Shown here: positions 54,645 to 62,963 of the stretch, piece by piece
How positions within the stretch are numbered: the stretch's first letter is position 1
Layout: the number at the start of each line of letters is the position of its first letter
From: Pseudomonas synxantha BG33R
GTDB taxonomy: Bacteria > Pseudomonadota > Gammaproteobacteria > Pseudomonadales > Pseudomonadaceae
DNA length: 64,000 nucleotides
Direction of reading: 5' to 3'
Assembly (NCBI RefSeq): GCF_000263715.2
Contig: NZ_CM001514.1
Location: 2,342,936 to 2,406,935, forward strand
The notes under the pieces: generated by a model
Database searches by the model: none
The model's input: the letters and a program-made list of their open reading frames with translations, nothing else
Told to the model about the DNA's origin: nothing
Made by a program: the position numbers and the translations under genes

Positions 54645-55685
54645 TCAACGAGATTCGCGCAAAAGGCCAAGGGCCTCTTGCACAGGACGGTCAGAGAAGC
54701 TGAAGAACACGCATTCGGACTGCGTCGTAAAGGACACAGGAATCCAGCTGGGCACTACGAAAATGTCTTTCGGTTCGAACGTGAACGTCTGCTCACCAAT
54801 CTGAACCGAGCCCTGCCCCTCTACTACGGAATAGACAGTTGCATCGGTGCTTCGGGCCGCTTGGCCTTTAAACCCTGCAGGCAGCAACTGGAGGAAGGTC
54901 GCGATTGTGGGCATGGCCCACCCGCCCGTCAGCGGGTTGATGTAACGCAGCTTCACACCTTCGCAGAGATCAATCGCCTCGTGGCGCAACAGTGTGTCAA
55001 GCGCTTCACGGCTTCGGGCATAGGGATAGTTAAATAGCGGCGAAGTGCGGCCATTCACGGTATGCCGGACGGGCGACATGTTGTGCCCGAATCGCGCTGG
55101 GCTGTTCCCTTCTGGCCTAGTCAATGGCTGAGCGGCGAGATCATGGTTTTCTGCAAACCCCGCACTGAAGAAGCGCACCATTGGGATGTCCAGGCCATCC
55201 AGCCACACCACAGGCTCTCCTCCCTGGGCTTGGGGGCGATTGCCATGGTCATGCCATGTCCACGAAGGTGTGATGATGAAGTCGCCAGGTACCATGGCGG
55301 TACGCTCACCGTCCACCGACGTAAACGCTCCCCGCCCCTCCACTACAAAGCGAAGGGCTGACTGGGTATGTCGATGACTAGGGGCGATTTCACCCGGCAG
55401 GATCATTTGCAGGCCGGCGTACAGGCTCGAAGTAATGGAGGCTCGGCCCCGAATCGATGGGTTTTCCAGTACTAGCACGCGACGTACAGCTTCCTCAGCA
55501 GTGATTAGCTCACCGGCTTCGTGTAGGAAAGGACGGAGCTCTGAGTATCGCCACATTGCAGGTTGGCAGACATCTGCAGGCTGGTGGGGTACGAGATTGT
55601 GGAGCTGCTCCCACAGCGGGAACAGGTGATGCTTGTCGATACGCTGATAGAAATCAGCGCGGGTCTGTTGAGTGTTGTTATTCAT
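54645..55685 (-). CDS. nagI: Gentisate 1,2-dioxygenase
   Basis: A 346-residue bicupin Fe(II) enzyme that cleaves gentisate to maleylpyruvate. The N-terminal cupin has [20 protein letters not shown] with two iron-ligand histidines and the third in [10 protein letters not shown]. The C-terminal cupin ([16 protein letters not shown]) is structural. It is the first gene of the minus-strand operon dioxygenase, hydrolase, transporter, isomerase, a complete ring-cleavage route from gentisate to fumarate and pyruvate. Confidence 0.93.
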   Translation of the reverse strand: MNNNTQQTRADFYQRIDKHHLFPLWEQLHNLVPHQPADVCQPAMWRYSELRPFLHEAGELITAEEAVRRVLVLENPSIRGRASITSSLYAGLQMILPGEIAPSHRHTQSALRFVVEGRGAFTSVDGERTAMVPGDFIITPSWTWHDHGNRPQAQGGEPVVWLDGLDIPMVRFFSAGFAENHDLAAQPLTRPEGNSPARFGHNMSPVRHTVNGRTSPLFNYPYARSREALDTLLRHEAIDLCEGVKLRYINPLTGGWAMPTIATFLQLLPAGFKGQAARSTDATVYSVVEGQGSVQIGEQTFTFEPKDIFVVPSWIPVSFTTQSECVFFSFSDRPVQEALGLLRESR

Positions 55686-55740
55686 TTGACCTACCCAGGC
55701 ATGTTGAGCGGGCCGTCTAGCCCGCCAAGTGATGACCTGG

Positions 55741-55771
55741 ATTATTGTTAATCAACCAATGCAGGAATAAT
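55741..55771. promoter_or_regulatory. Inverted repeat in the gentisate operon/LysR intergenic region
   Basis: ATTATT (55741-55746) and AATAAT (55766-55771) form an inverted repeat with a 19-base spacer, in the 135-base gap between the divergent dioxygenase and LysR genes. LysR-type regulators commonly bind such T-A dyads; this is a weak assignment. Confidence 0.35.
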
Positions 55772-55820
55772 GCTATTTTGCGATCAAGGCATATCAAAAA
55801 ACACATAGGTAAGGTGCGGT

Positions 55821-56774
55821 ATGGATTGGACGCGACGTCTGCGGGTGCAGCACATGGAGCTTTTGCTGAAACTCGCCGAGACCGGCACCATCAGCGAGAC
55901 CGCCCGCGTTTGTTTTACAACGCAGCCGGCATTGTCCAAGTGGCTGAAGGAGCTAGAAGATGGCATCGGCACCGCGCTTTTTGAACGACATGCGAGAGGA
56001 CTTCGTCTGACTGAGCAGGGCCGCATGCTGACTATTCATGCGCAACGCGTACTCTCGGAGATGAAACGCGCTCAGGAGAGTTTGGCGGCTATCAGCCAGG
56101 GCAGCTCATTCAAGGTCTCCATCGGTACCTCTCCTGCATCCGCACCAAACCTGGTTCCCGATGCGATAATCCGTTTTCTTCAGAGGCATCCGAGAGCGAA
56201 CGTAGAACTCCAGGAAGGTACGATGAATCATCTGCTTGAACGCTTGGAGCAAGGTGCGCTTGATCTCGTTGTAGGGCGGTTGGACAACTACGAGCCGCGA
56301 GCTTCTCTGTGTACGGAAATGCTCTACTCCGAATCCATGCGTGTGATCTGCAGGCCTGGCCACCCGCTGACACGTTACGACGAGATCAATTGGGAAGCGC
56401 TCTATCAATACGAATGGATAGTCTGGCCAAGGGGGACGCCTATCAGAGCACGGCTGGATGCTGCGATTACCGCAGCGGGTCGGAAGCCTCCCAGTTACAG
56501 GATCGAGTCGTCCTCACTCATTGGAAACCTCTGGATGCTCCAATACAGCGACCTGTTATCCATCGCCTCTGAACGCGTTGCAGAACATTTCTCTGAGCGC
56601 GGCCTGATTGTAGATACTGGTTTCCCACTGGATGCCACTGGTTCGCTCGGGATGTGCTGGCGCGACGACGTCGATATACATTTCAGCTTGGCCGACCTGC
56701 TGGAGTGTTTGCGCGAAGCTGGCGCTGCCAGGGTTCTTCCGAGCGCGGGCAATCCGCTTCTTCTTCCAGAATAA
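55821..56774 (+). CDS. LysR-family regulator of the gentisate operon
   Basis: A 317-residue LysR protein. The HTH is LLKLAETGTISETARVCFTT followed by QPALSKWLKELEDGIGTALF. The effector domain starts at FKVSIGTSPASAPNLVPDAI. The PALSKWLKELE helix is typical of the subgroup of GbpR/CbbR-like aromatic regulators. It is divergent from the gentisate dioxygenase gene, the classic arrangement for an activator of the adjacent operon. Confidence 0.9.
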   Translation: MDWTRRLRVQHMELLLKLAETGTISETARVCFTTQPALSKWLKELEDGIGTALFERHARGLRLTEQGRMLTIHAQRVLSEMKRAQESLAAISQGSSFKVSIGTSPASAPNLVPDAIIRFLQRHPRANVELQEGTMNHLLERLEQGALDLVVGRLDNYEPRASLCTEMLYSESMRVICRPGHPLTRYDEINWEALYQYEWIVWPRGTPIRARLDAAITAAGRKPPSYRIESSSLIGNLWMLQYSDLLSIASERVAEHFSERGLIVDTGFPLDATGSLGMCWRDDVDIHFSLADLLECLREAGAARVLPSAGNPLLLPE

Positions 56775-56954
56775 TGGGCGACGCAGATAGCGCTCCTTGG
56801 CATGCTCCTGCGCCCATCTCGCGAACGCCACTCACATGCGGCTGTAAGTGTTCTCTGAGCCAGCATTCTGCTGTGTCGCCGTCGGTAATGCCTAGCCATA
56901 CCATCGCTAGCTCGGTGCCTCATATACATCCTGTATTCGAAAGGCGTTCGGCGG

Positions 56955-57264
56955 TAAGCGTCCGGCGAACTCACCTTCCGAACTCCAGCTTTAAGGGCGA
57001 TGGTGTCCGCGTATTTTAAGCGGACGCGATCACCCTTATCGCCAGGATTTCCATGCGCCAACGAAGCTCTTATCCAAAACCGTTCAAAGCCCAGGTCGTT
57101 CAGGAGTGCCTGCAACCTGGCGCAACCGTGTCCTGTGTTGCCATCAGCCACGGCATCAATGCCAACGTCATCCGCAAATGGATACCGCTCTATCGAACCC
57201 CGATTGCAACGACCTCACTGCCGGCCTTTGTGCCGCTGAAAGTCGCACCTAAACGGCCACCCGC
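56955..57264 (+). pseudogene. IS66 left-end fragment with truncated tnpA
   Basis: GTAAGCGTCC at 56955 looks like an IS66 terminal repeat. ATG at 57053 starts MRQRSSYPKPFKAQVVQECL and continues with the HTH SHGINANVIRKWIPLYR, an IS66 OrfA (TnpA). At about 57264 it runs straight into the TonB-receptor copy, so the rest of the element is missing. The junction marks one end of the duplicated block. Confidence 0.75.
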
Positions 57265-57795
57265 GGTGTCGACATCACGGCCACTTACCTGACCCGGCTC
57301 GACGGCTGGGGCCAGATCGACTGGCGCCTGGGCGCCAACTTCAACCGTACCAAGCTGCCGAAAAACCACATCGGCAGCGACGGCCGGCCGCTGCTCAACG
57401 ATCAGCAACAGGCCTGGATCACCAGTTCCACACCCCGTAGCCAGGTGTCCCTGGAAGCCAGTTGGAGTCGCGATAAATGGGGCCTGACCGTACGCGAGAC
57501 GCGCTACAGCAAAACCATCTCTGAGCTGGACTATTACACCGGGCCGAATGCGTACTCCACCACCGAGTTCAACCATTTCGAGAACTCCCCCAAGTACCTC
57601 ACCGACATCGAGTTGCGCTACGCCGCGACTCGCCAACTGTCGCTGGCCGTGGGGGTAAACAACGTGTTCGACGTCAAGCCCGACAAACTGCCCGCTGAAA
57701 GCGCTTACCTAGGGTTCAACCACTACGACACCTATGCCTCGCAGATCAGCTTCAACGGGGCTTTCTATTACGTGAACGCGGTCTACAGCTTCTAG
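57265..57795 (+). pseudogene. TonB-dependent receptor 3' fragment (copy 2)
   Basis: The last 176 codons of the receptor at 17867, in the uninterrupted downstream frame: GVDITATYLTRLDGWGQIDW through to YYVNAVYSF and the TAG at 57793-57795. There is no start or signal peptide; the sequence is joined to IS66 tnpA DNA. A few substitutions distinguish it from copy 1 (for example LPKN for LLKN). Confidence 0.92.
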
Positions 57796-57809
57796 GGGAG
57801 GTGAACACG

Positions 57810-57994
57810 ATGTCCATTGAATTGCGCGGCGGCGTGCGCGCTTGTGCCGTCGCCGGTGACACGGTGTTTGAACGCCAGGCCGGCGTTTCCTGACCTACCT
57901 GCAGATCAGTGAACGTGTGGGGTTGTCTCAGGCGCGCATTCATCAGTTGATGAAAGAGGCGTTGCGCTGCTGCTACCGGGGGCTGGCCGAATGA
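57810..57994 (+). pseudogene. Fused remnants of monooxygenase 5' end and sigma-factor 3' end
   Basis: 57810-57888 is the start of the LLM monooxygenase (MSIELRGGVRACAVAG and on) with its AGGGGAGG ribosome site. After the CCTG junction the sequence is the end of the ECF sigma gene (TYLQISERVGLSQARIHQLM), whose stop overlaps fecR copy 2 at 57991. One G is also missing near 57882. Neither remnant is functional, but the monooxygenase translation start could still feed ribosomes toward fecR. Confidence 0.9.
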
Positions 57995-58953
57995 GCACGG
58001 ACGAGCGCGACGACCCGTTGCTGGAAGAGGCGATTGAATGGATGGCGCAGATTCAGTCCGGCGCGTTTGACAGCCAGCAGCAACGCGCCCTGGAGCGGTG
58101 GCGCGGGCAATCGCCACGCCATGCCCAGGTATTCGATCAGTTGCTCAAAGGGCTGGCGGCCGTTCAAGCCTCTCCCTGGCGCGGGCGTACCAGCACGCCT
58201 TTATTGCGTGCCCTGAAGCAGCCTTCCAGTCGAAGGCGATTTATCGGCAATAGCCTCGGTATGCTCGGGGTTGCCCTGGGCGCCGGGCTATTCGGACGCT
58301 GGTTGCAATCGGGCACGGGGCTGCCTGGTGAGTGGGCGACCGGTACCGGCGAGCGGCGACACTGGCAGCTCGACGACGGCAGCCGCCTGGAACTCAACGC
58401 CCGCAGCCGCGTATTGCCGCGCTTTTTCGACCAGCAGCGGGCGTTGGTCTTGCGAAAGGGCACGCTGCTGCTGGACATCGCCGAGAACACTGTTTCGTCT
58501 TTCGAGATCGCGACGGCGGTCGGGGTCGTGCACAGCCAGGCGGGGCGGCTGCAGGTGGGAGAAGAGGGGGTAGGTATTCGTCTGCTGACCTTGCAAGGCG
58601 TGGCGTTCCTGCGTTTACCCAATGGCGAGAACGTGGCGGTGCCCGGCGCCCATTCCCTGCTGTTCGATGCCCATGGCGTGCTGTCACGGGCACCGCTGCA
58701 ACCGGGCGAAGGCTCCTGGGCCAGTGGGTGGCTTGAAGTGAACGACAAGCCTTTGAGTTGGGTCACCGATGTGTTCAGACCTTACCTGCCCGGTTTGATT
58801 ATGCTCGACGACAGGATCAAAAAGATTCGTGTCAATGGCCTGTTTCCATTAGACGATATAACGATTTCACTAGATATGCTGGAACAGAGTTTGCCGGTTG
58901 AGGTTGTCCGTTACAGTGATTACTGGATCAGTATTATTTCCTTACACCCTTGA
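57991..58953 (+). CDS. FecR-family regulator, copy 2 (undamaged form)
   Basis: 320 residues, nearly identical to copy 1 but with the expected sequence after the membrane helix: GRWLQSGTGLPGEWATGTGE leading into RRHWQLDDGSRLELNARSR. That TGxGERR pattern is typical of FecR, so this copy shows the ancestral reading. It also differs by V for A near the C-terminus (TDVFRPY). Its own sigma gene is deleted, so it depends on the copy at 24154 and on whatever promoter lies upstream. Confidence 0.92.
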   Translation: MSTDERDDPLLEEAIEWMAQIQSGAFDSQQQRALERWRGQSPRHAQVFDQLLKGLAAVQASPWRGRTSTPLLRALKQPSSRRRFIGNSLGMLGVALGAGLFGRWLQSGTGLPGEWATGTGERRHWQLDDGSRLELNARSRVLPRFFDQQRALVLRKGTLLLDIAENTVSSFEIATAVGVVHSQAGRLQVGEEGVGIRLLTLQGVAFLRLPNGENVAVPGAHSLLFDAHGVLSRAPLQPGEGSWASGWLEVNDKPLSWVTDVFRPYLPGLIMLDDRIKKIRVNGLFPLDDITISLDMLEQSLPVEVVRYSDYWISIISLHP

Positions 58954-59073
58954 TCGTGGTTTTTTCTATGTTGATCATGACGGATTTTATGAGGTTATGG
59001 AAAACCTTGTAAGAGATCAGTCATTAGGCAAGTGCAGTCGCGCCCCCAATGGAGTCATAAAGGAGTTTGACGA
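58954..59073 (+). other. Natural downstream flank of fecR, cut by IS4
   Basis: This is the sequence that follows fecR before IS30 replaced it in copy 1. One frame reads DRGFFYVDHDGFYEVMENLV, KCSRAPNGVIKEFDE and, if the IS4 is removed, continues DDFIL to a stop. It may be the end of a small gene, but it lacks a convincing start, so I do not call a gene. It ends with GAGTTTGACGA, the IS4 target. Confidence 0.5.
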
Positions 59074-60586
59074 GAATGGCACTTACTTAACGGCTAACCA
59101 GCTGATATAACTACAAAAAAAATGAAAAAGGCCGTCCTTGGTCTACGGTGATAGTTGCGAACACACACCACTAGAACAAGGACAGCCCGCGTGAATCGTA
59201 GACGTCAAATCGTCAGGCATCAACAGCAGCGCATTCAGCAGCACGCCAAAAACAGCAATGCCCATGCGTTCTTTAAACTGCTAGCCGATCCGGCGCTGCT
59301 ACAGCGTGTCGAGTCAGTGATGCCCAAGCATCGTCAACGCTTGTTCCCGCCAACTGAAACACTGTCGATGTTTCTGGCTCAAGCCATGAATGCCGACCGT
59401 TCCTGTCAGAAGGCCGTGAATGATTTTTCGATCAAGCGTTGCTGCGATGGGCTAAGCCCCAGCAGCGTGTACACCGGCGCTTATTGCAAAGCGCGGGCGC
59501 GATTACCGGTAGAGATGGTTTCAACATTGTTGCGCTCCACGGGATCATCAATGAGTAACAACGCGTCACCATCCTGGCGCTGGATGGGGCGCCCGGTGCG
59601 CCTCGTAGATGGCACCACGGTGGCCCTGCCAGACACTGCGGCCAACCAAGCTGCCTATCCGCAATCGCGTGGTCAGAAAGCAGGGCTGGGGGTTCCCCAT
59701 CTGCCGTTTGGTAGGAATCATTTGCCTGGCCAGCGGTGCTGTTTTAGATGCTTCGCTGGGACGCTTTCGAGGCAAAGGGGGCGATGAACAGACGCTACTC
59801 AGGACGATGCTCGACACTCTGAATCGAGGCGACATTGTGTTGGGCGATGCCTACTACGCAACGTACTTTTTGCTGTGCGAACTGCAACGTCGTGGGATCG
59901 ATGGCGTGTTCGAACAATATGGCGCCAGGCGGCGCAGTATCGACTTTCGGCTAGGGCAATCGCTGGGGCCGGAAGATCATTTGGTTGAGCTGACAAAACC
60001 TAGGAATCGACCTTCGTGGATGAGCCAAACTTATTACGACGATGCGCCTGAAACACTGACAGTACGTGAGCTGAAAACCGGCGGAAAAGTTCTAGTGACC
60101 ACCTTGAACTGCCCGCAGCAGGTACCCAAAGCTGGGCTCAAATCACTGTACAAAGACCGTTGGCATGTTGAGCTGGATCTGCGCAATATCAAGACAACGC
60201 TGGGACTTGAAACGTTGAGCTGTAAGACGCCTGGCATGGCTGTAAAAGAGTTATGGGTGTATCTGCTGGCGCACAATTTGATTCGGATGATCATGGCCAA
60301 GTCAGCGCTATTAGCTGATTGCTTGCCACGCGAGCTTAGCTTTAAACATAGCCTTCAATTAATCCTTGCGATGCGGCAGTACAGCTCCGACAAACAAGAC
60401 GATAGGGTGCAGGATTTACTCAAGTTGATCGCCAGCAAACGTGTCGGAAACCGGCCAGGACGGATTGAGCCTCGTGTCATAAAACGAAGGCCCAAGCCTT
60501 ACCTGATGCTGATGCAGACGCGCTCGGCGGCAAGGGCCGAGGTGAGGAGAAATGGACACCCGAAGAGGGTTAAGTAAGTGCCATTC
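59074..60586 (+). mobile_element. IS4-family element with 18-bp perfect ends
   Basis: The 1513-base element has perfect 18-base inverted repeats GAATGGCACTTACTTAAC (59074-59091) and its complement ending at 60586. The 11-base sequence GAGTTTGACGA is duplicated on both sides (59063-59073 and 60587-60597), the duplication length of IS4 elements. One transposase gene, frameshifted, fills it. Confidence 0.93.
59191..60577 (+). pseudogene. IS4-family transposase, single frameshift
   Basis: GTG at 59191 (MNRRRQIVRHQQQRIQQHAK) begins the protein; the first DDE part is LVDGTTVALPDTAANQAAYP (D). Near 59688 a run of five G (CTGGGGGTTCC) shifts the frame: four G would give GLGFPICRLVGIICLASGAV. The second frame then carries DIVLGDAYYATYFLL (second D) and YKDRWHVELDLRNIKTTLGL (the Y-R-E type motif with E). 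About 460 residues if repaired. Confidence 0.88.
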
Positions 60587-60597
60587 GAGTTTGACGA

Positions 60598-60822
60598 TTT
60601 TATACTTTAAATACGCATGCGTGTATTTCTTCAAGCACGAGCCGCTACATCTATGATTTTCTGAATTAGTTCCGAGAGTATGGCGGCGGTGTTGGCTGAT
60701 TTCATCGTTTTTATTAGGGCGTGATTTTGCAGATATAATCACTCATACGAATCCTTGCCATTACATCATCGTTTGTCATACGTTTACGCCAGTGAACGTA
60801 AAAACGCCCTTACTTAATATAA
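60598..60822. other. Short gap between IS4 and IS30 copy B
   Basis: About 225 bases of the flank interrupted by both elements; no supported gene. Just before IS30 the flank CGCCCTTACTTAATATAAGGGCG is palindromic at the junction; IS30 family members prefer palindromic targets. Confidence 0.5.
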
Positions 60823-61902
60823 GGGCGGCCGCAAAAACTGAGTGCAACACCTCACCCTCCGGTAAGGTGCCACCATGTCCTATACAGAACTCAGCATTGA
60901 AGAACGCGCGACCATTCAAGTTGGGCAATACAAGAAACTTAGCCAGCGCGAAATAGCCCGGATGCTGGGCCGTAGCCCGTCCACGATCAGTCGTGAGCTT
61001 CGTCGAAATCGGCTCATTGCCGGTTATTCGGCCCACGAGGCTCAAGCGTTTACTCGTGGTCGGCGTATAGTCTGTCGACCGCTCAAGAAACTGATCATGG
61101 GTAATGAGCGCTTTGAGCTGGTTATCCACTTGCTTCGAGAACGCTTTTCTCCCGAGCAAATCGCGGGCAAGCTGCGCCTTATGAAAATCAATTTTGAAGA
61201 AGCCTACGTCTGCCGCGAAACGATCTACAGCGCCATCTATGCGTTGCCTGTCGGGGAGTTGCGCAAAGAACTGATCCAGTGCCTTCGCCAGGGGAAAAGT
61301 ACCCGTAGGCCACGTTCTGATGGGGTTGATCGTCGTGGACAAATCCCGGAGATGGTCAGTATTCACGTGCGCCCTCCGGAAATCGAAGACCGTTTGATGC
61401 CCGGCCACTGGGAAGGCGACCTGGATAATGGGTCGTCTGTCGGTACTCTTGTGGAACGTACGAGCGGCTATTTGATGTTGGTAAAAATGAACGATGCTAC
61501 GGCGACTTCTGCTGTTCAAGGCTTCAGTGCTGCACTGAACAGCATGCCGCTGGCGGTGCGTAAAAGCATGACGTATGACCAAGGCCGCGAAATGGCAAAA
61601 CATGCTGAAATCACGCAAACACCGGGGTGGCGATTTATTTTTGTGACCCGCATAGCCCTTGGCAGCGCGGCAGTAATGAGAATATTAATGGCTTGATTCG
61701 CCAATACCTGCCCAAGGGCACGGACTTGTCGGTACATAGTCAGGAAGTGTTGGATGCTATTTCGTATCAAATGAATATTCGTCCCCGAAAACGTTTCGGT
61801 TACAAATGTCCGATTGAAATGATTACAGAGGTGATGGGCATGCATCATGCTGCGCCCGCTTTAATTCAATAACCGTGTTGCACTCAGTTCCTGCAACCGC
61901 CC
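60823..61902 (+). mobile_element. IS30-family insertion sequence, copy B
   Basis: The same element as copy A at 25669 and in the same orientation, 1080 bases, shorter by a 12-base deletion and one missing A. Ends are GGGCGGCCGCAAAAACTG (left) and CAGTTCCTGCAACCGCCC (right). Its right end lies 27 bases before the LysR gene start. Confidence 0.93.
60875..61872 (+). pseudogene. IS30 transposase, copy B, frameshifted
   Basis: Nearly identical to the gene at 25721 but lacking IKGK in GHWEGDL-DNGSSVG (12-base deletion) and one A of the run at about 61617 (EITQ-T). The frame is lost there and continues in another frame with MAIYFCDPHSPWQRGSNENI to the original end. The third catalytic residue is therefore out of frame, so the product is inactive. 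Confidence 0.92.
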
Positions 61903-61929
61903 ATTTTCCTTAATGTAAGTGATTCCACG

Positions 61930-62844
61930 TTGAACAAACTTTCTGAAATGCACTGCTTCGTTGCAGTGGTCGACACCGGCAGTATTTCCGAAGCCGCGCG
62001 GCGCATGGGTACGGCCAAGTCGGTGGTCAGTCAACGGCTCCAGCAGTTGGAGAAACGCTTGGGCAGCATTCTGCTCGAGCGCGGACGCCAGGTGCGCCTG
62101 ACCGAGCCAGGTCAGGTGTTCTACAGCCATTGCGTGCGCATCCTGGCGGATGTCGACGACGCTGAAGACGCGGTGCTCGCGTTCCAGTCGAGCCTGCGCG
62201 GCAACTTGCGGCTGTCGGCGCCGATGGCGTTCAGCATTCGTTACCTGACACCGATCCTGGCGGCCTTTGCCGTGCGCTACCCACAGTTGCGGCTGGATGT
62301 GGAGTTCGACGACCGTTACGTCAATCTGCACGAAGAAAACTTCGATGCGGCTATCCGCATCGGGCAATTACCCGATTCCTCTCTGGTAGCCAAGACCATT
62401 GCGGCCAACCGCCATGTGATCTGTGCCAGTCCTGCTTATCTTGCGGTCCACGGCACACCGCAAATGCCGGCAGAACTGGCGAACCACTTTGGCTTGTTGT
62501 ATGTGCACCGCGAACCCCATGGCATGTGGACGCTGCCGGTGGATGATGTTTTGGGATCGTTCCGCGTACGCTGCCGGATGCGCACTAACAATGGCCATCA
62601 ATTGATGGAAGCGGCCAAGGCCGGTATGGGGCTGGCGATTTTGCCGGCGTTCCTGGCGACTGAAGCGATAGTGACTGGCGAACTGATGGAAGTGCTGCCT
62701 GAGTTTGCGCCCCGCGGTGGCACTATTTCGATGGTGTATCGCCAGTCTCATCGCGGCTCAGCCAAGCTGGAAGCCTTGGCCAACTTCTTGAGCGAACAGA
62801 TCGGCAGCCCGCCGGTGTGGGAGCAACTGCTCGCACAGCCTTGA
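61930..62844 (+). CDS. LysR-family regulator of the GMC oxidoreductase region
   Basis: A 304-residue LysR protein beginning with (TTG) NKLSEMHCFVAVVDTGSISE, AARRMGTAKSVVSQRLQQLE, then the effector domain AFSIRYLTPILAAFAVRYPQ. This is the common subgroup that represses or activates neighbouring oxidoreductases. TTG at 61930 or the ATG at 61948 may be the start; there is no clear ribosome site, because IS30 ends 27 bases upstream and has removed the original leader or promoter. It is followed by a terminator and a co-directional GMC gene. Confidence 0.88.
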   Translation: MNKLSEMHCFVAVVDTGSISEAARRMGTAKSVVSQRLQQLEKRLGSILLERGRQVRLTEPGQVFYSHCVRILADVDDAEDAVLAFQSSLRGNLRLSAPMAFSIRYLTPILAAFAVRYPQLRLDVEFDDRYVNLHEENFDAAIRIGQLPDSSLVAKTIAANRHVICASPAYLAVHGTPQMPAELANHFGLLYVHREPHGMWTLPVDDVLGSFRVRCRMRTNNGHQLMEAAKAGMGLAILPAFLATEAIVTGELMEVLPEFAPRGGTISMVYRQSHRGSAKLEALANFLSEQIGSPPVWEQLLAQP

Positions 62845-62851
62845 GGCGTTC

Positions 62852-62882
62852 GTAAAAAGCGAAACGTCGATTCGTTTTTTAC
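62852..62882 (+). terminator. Hairpin terminator after the LysR gene
   Basis: GTAAAAAGCGAA (62852-62863) pairs with TTCGTTTTTTAC (62871-62882) around a 7-base loop, with one G-T pair. The run of T in the right arm and position 7 bases past the stop suit an intrinsic terminator, usable from both sides. Confidence 0.65.
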
Positions 62883-62963
62883 CGGCTTATTCGAGTCATA
62901 CCACTGTTTTAGGCTCATTCCCAATAGACGAATCCAACCTGGCGTCTGATCGGGAGAATGGGC

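Larger units (their letters stand above)
57265..58994 (+). repeat. Partial second copy of the receptor-to-fecR segment, with internal deletion
   Basis: 57265-57888 matches 20002-20626, and 57889-58994 matches 24564-25669, with only a few differences. About 3.94 kb of the original (most of the monooxygenase, both MFS genes and most of the sigma gene) is absent. The internal junction lies at a shared CCTG (GTTTCCTG-CCC in the monooxygenase, GGGCCTG-ACC in the sigma gene). This copy is not followed by IS30 at ATGAGG but continues into the locus's own downstream sequence. Confidence 0.93.

Noticed and set aside
25669..61902. Simple IS30 composite transposon
   Set aside because: Copy B is defective and the outer flanks do not show matching short target duplications; a rearranged locus explains the data better.
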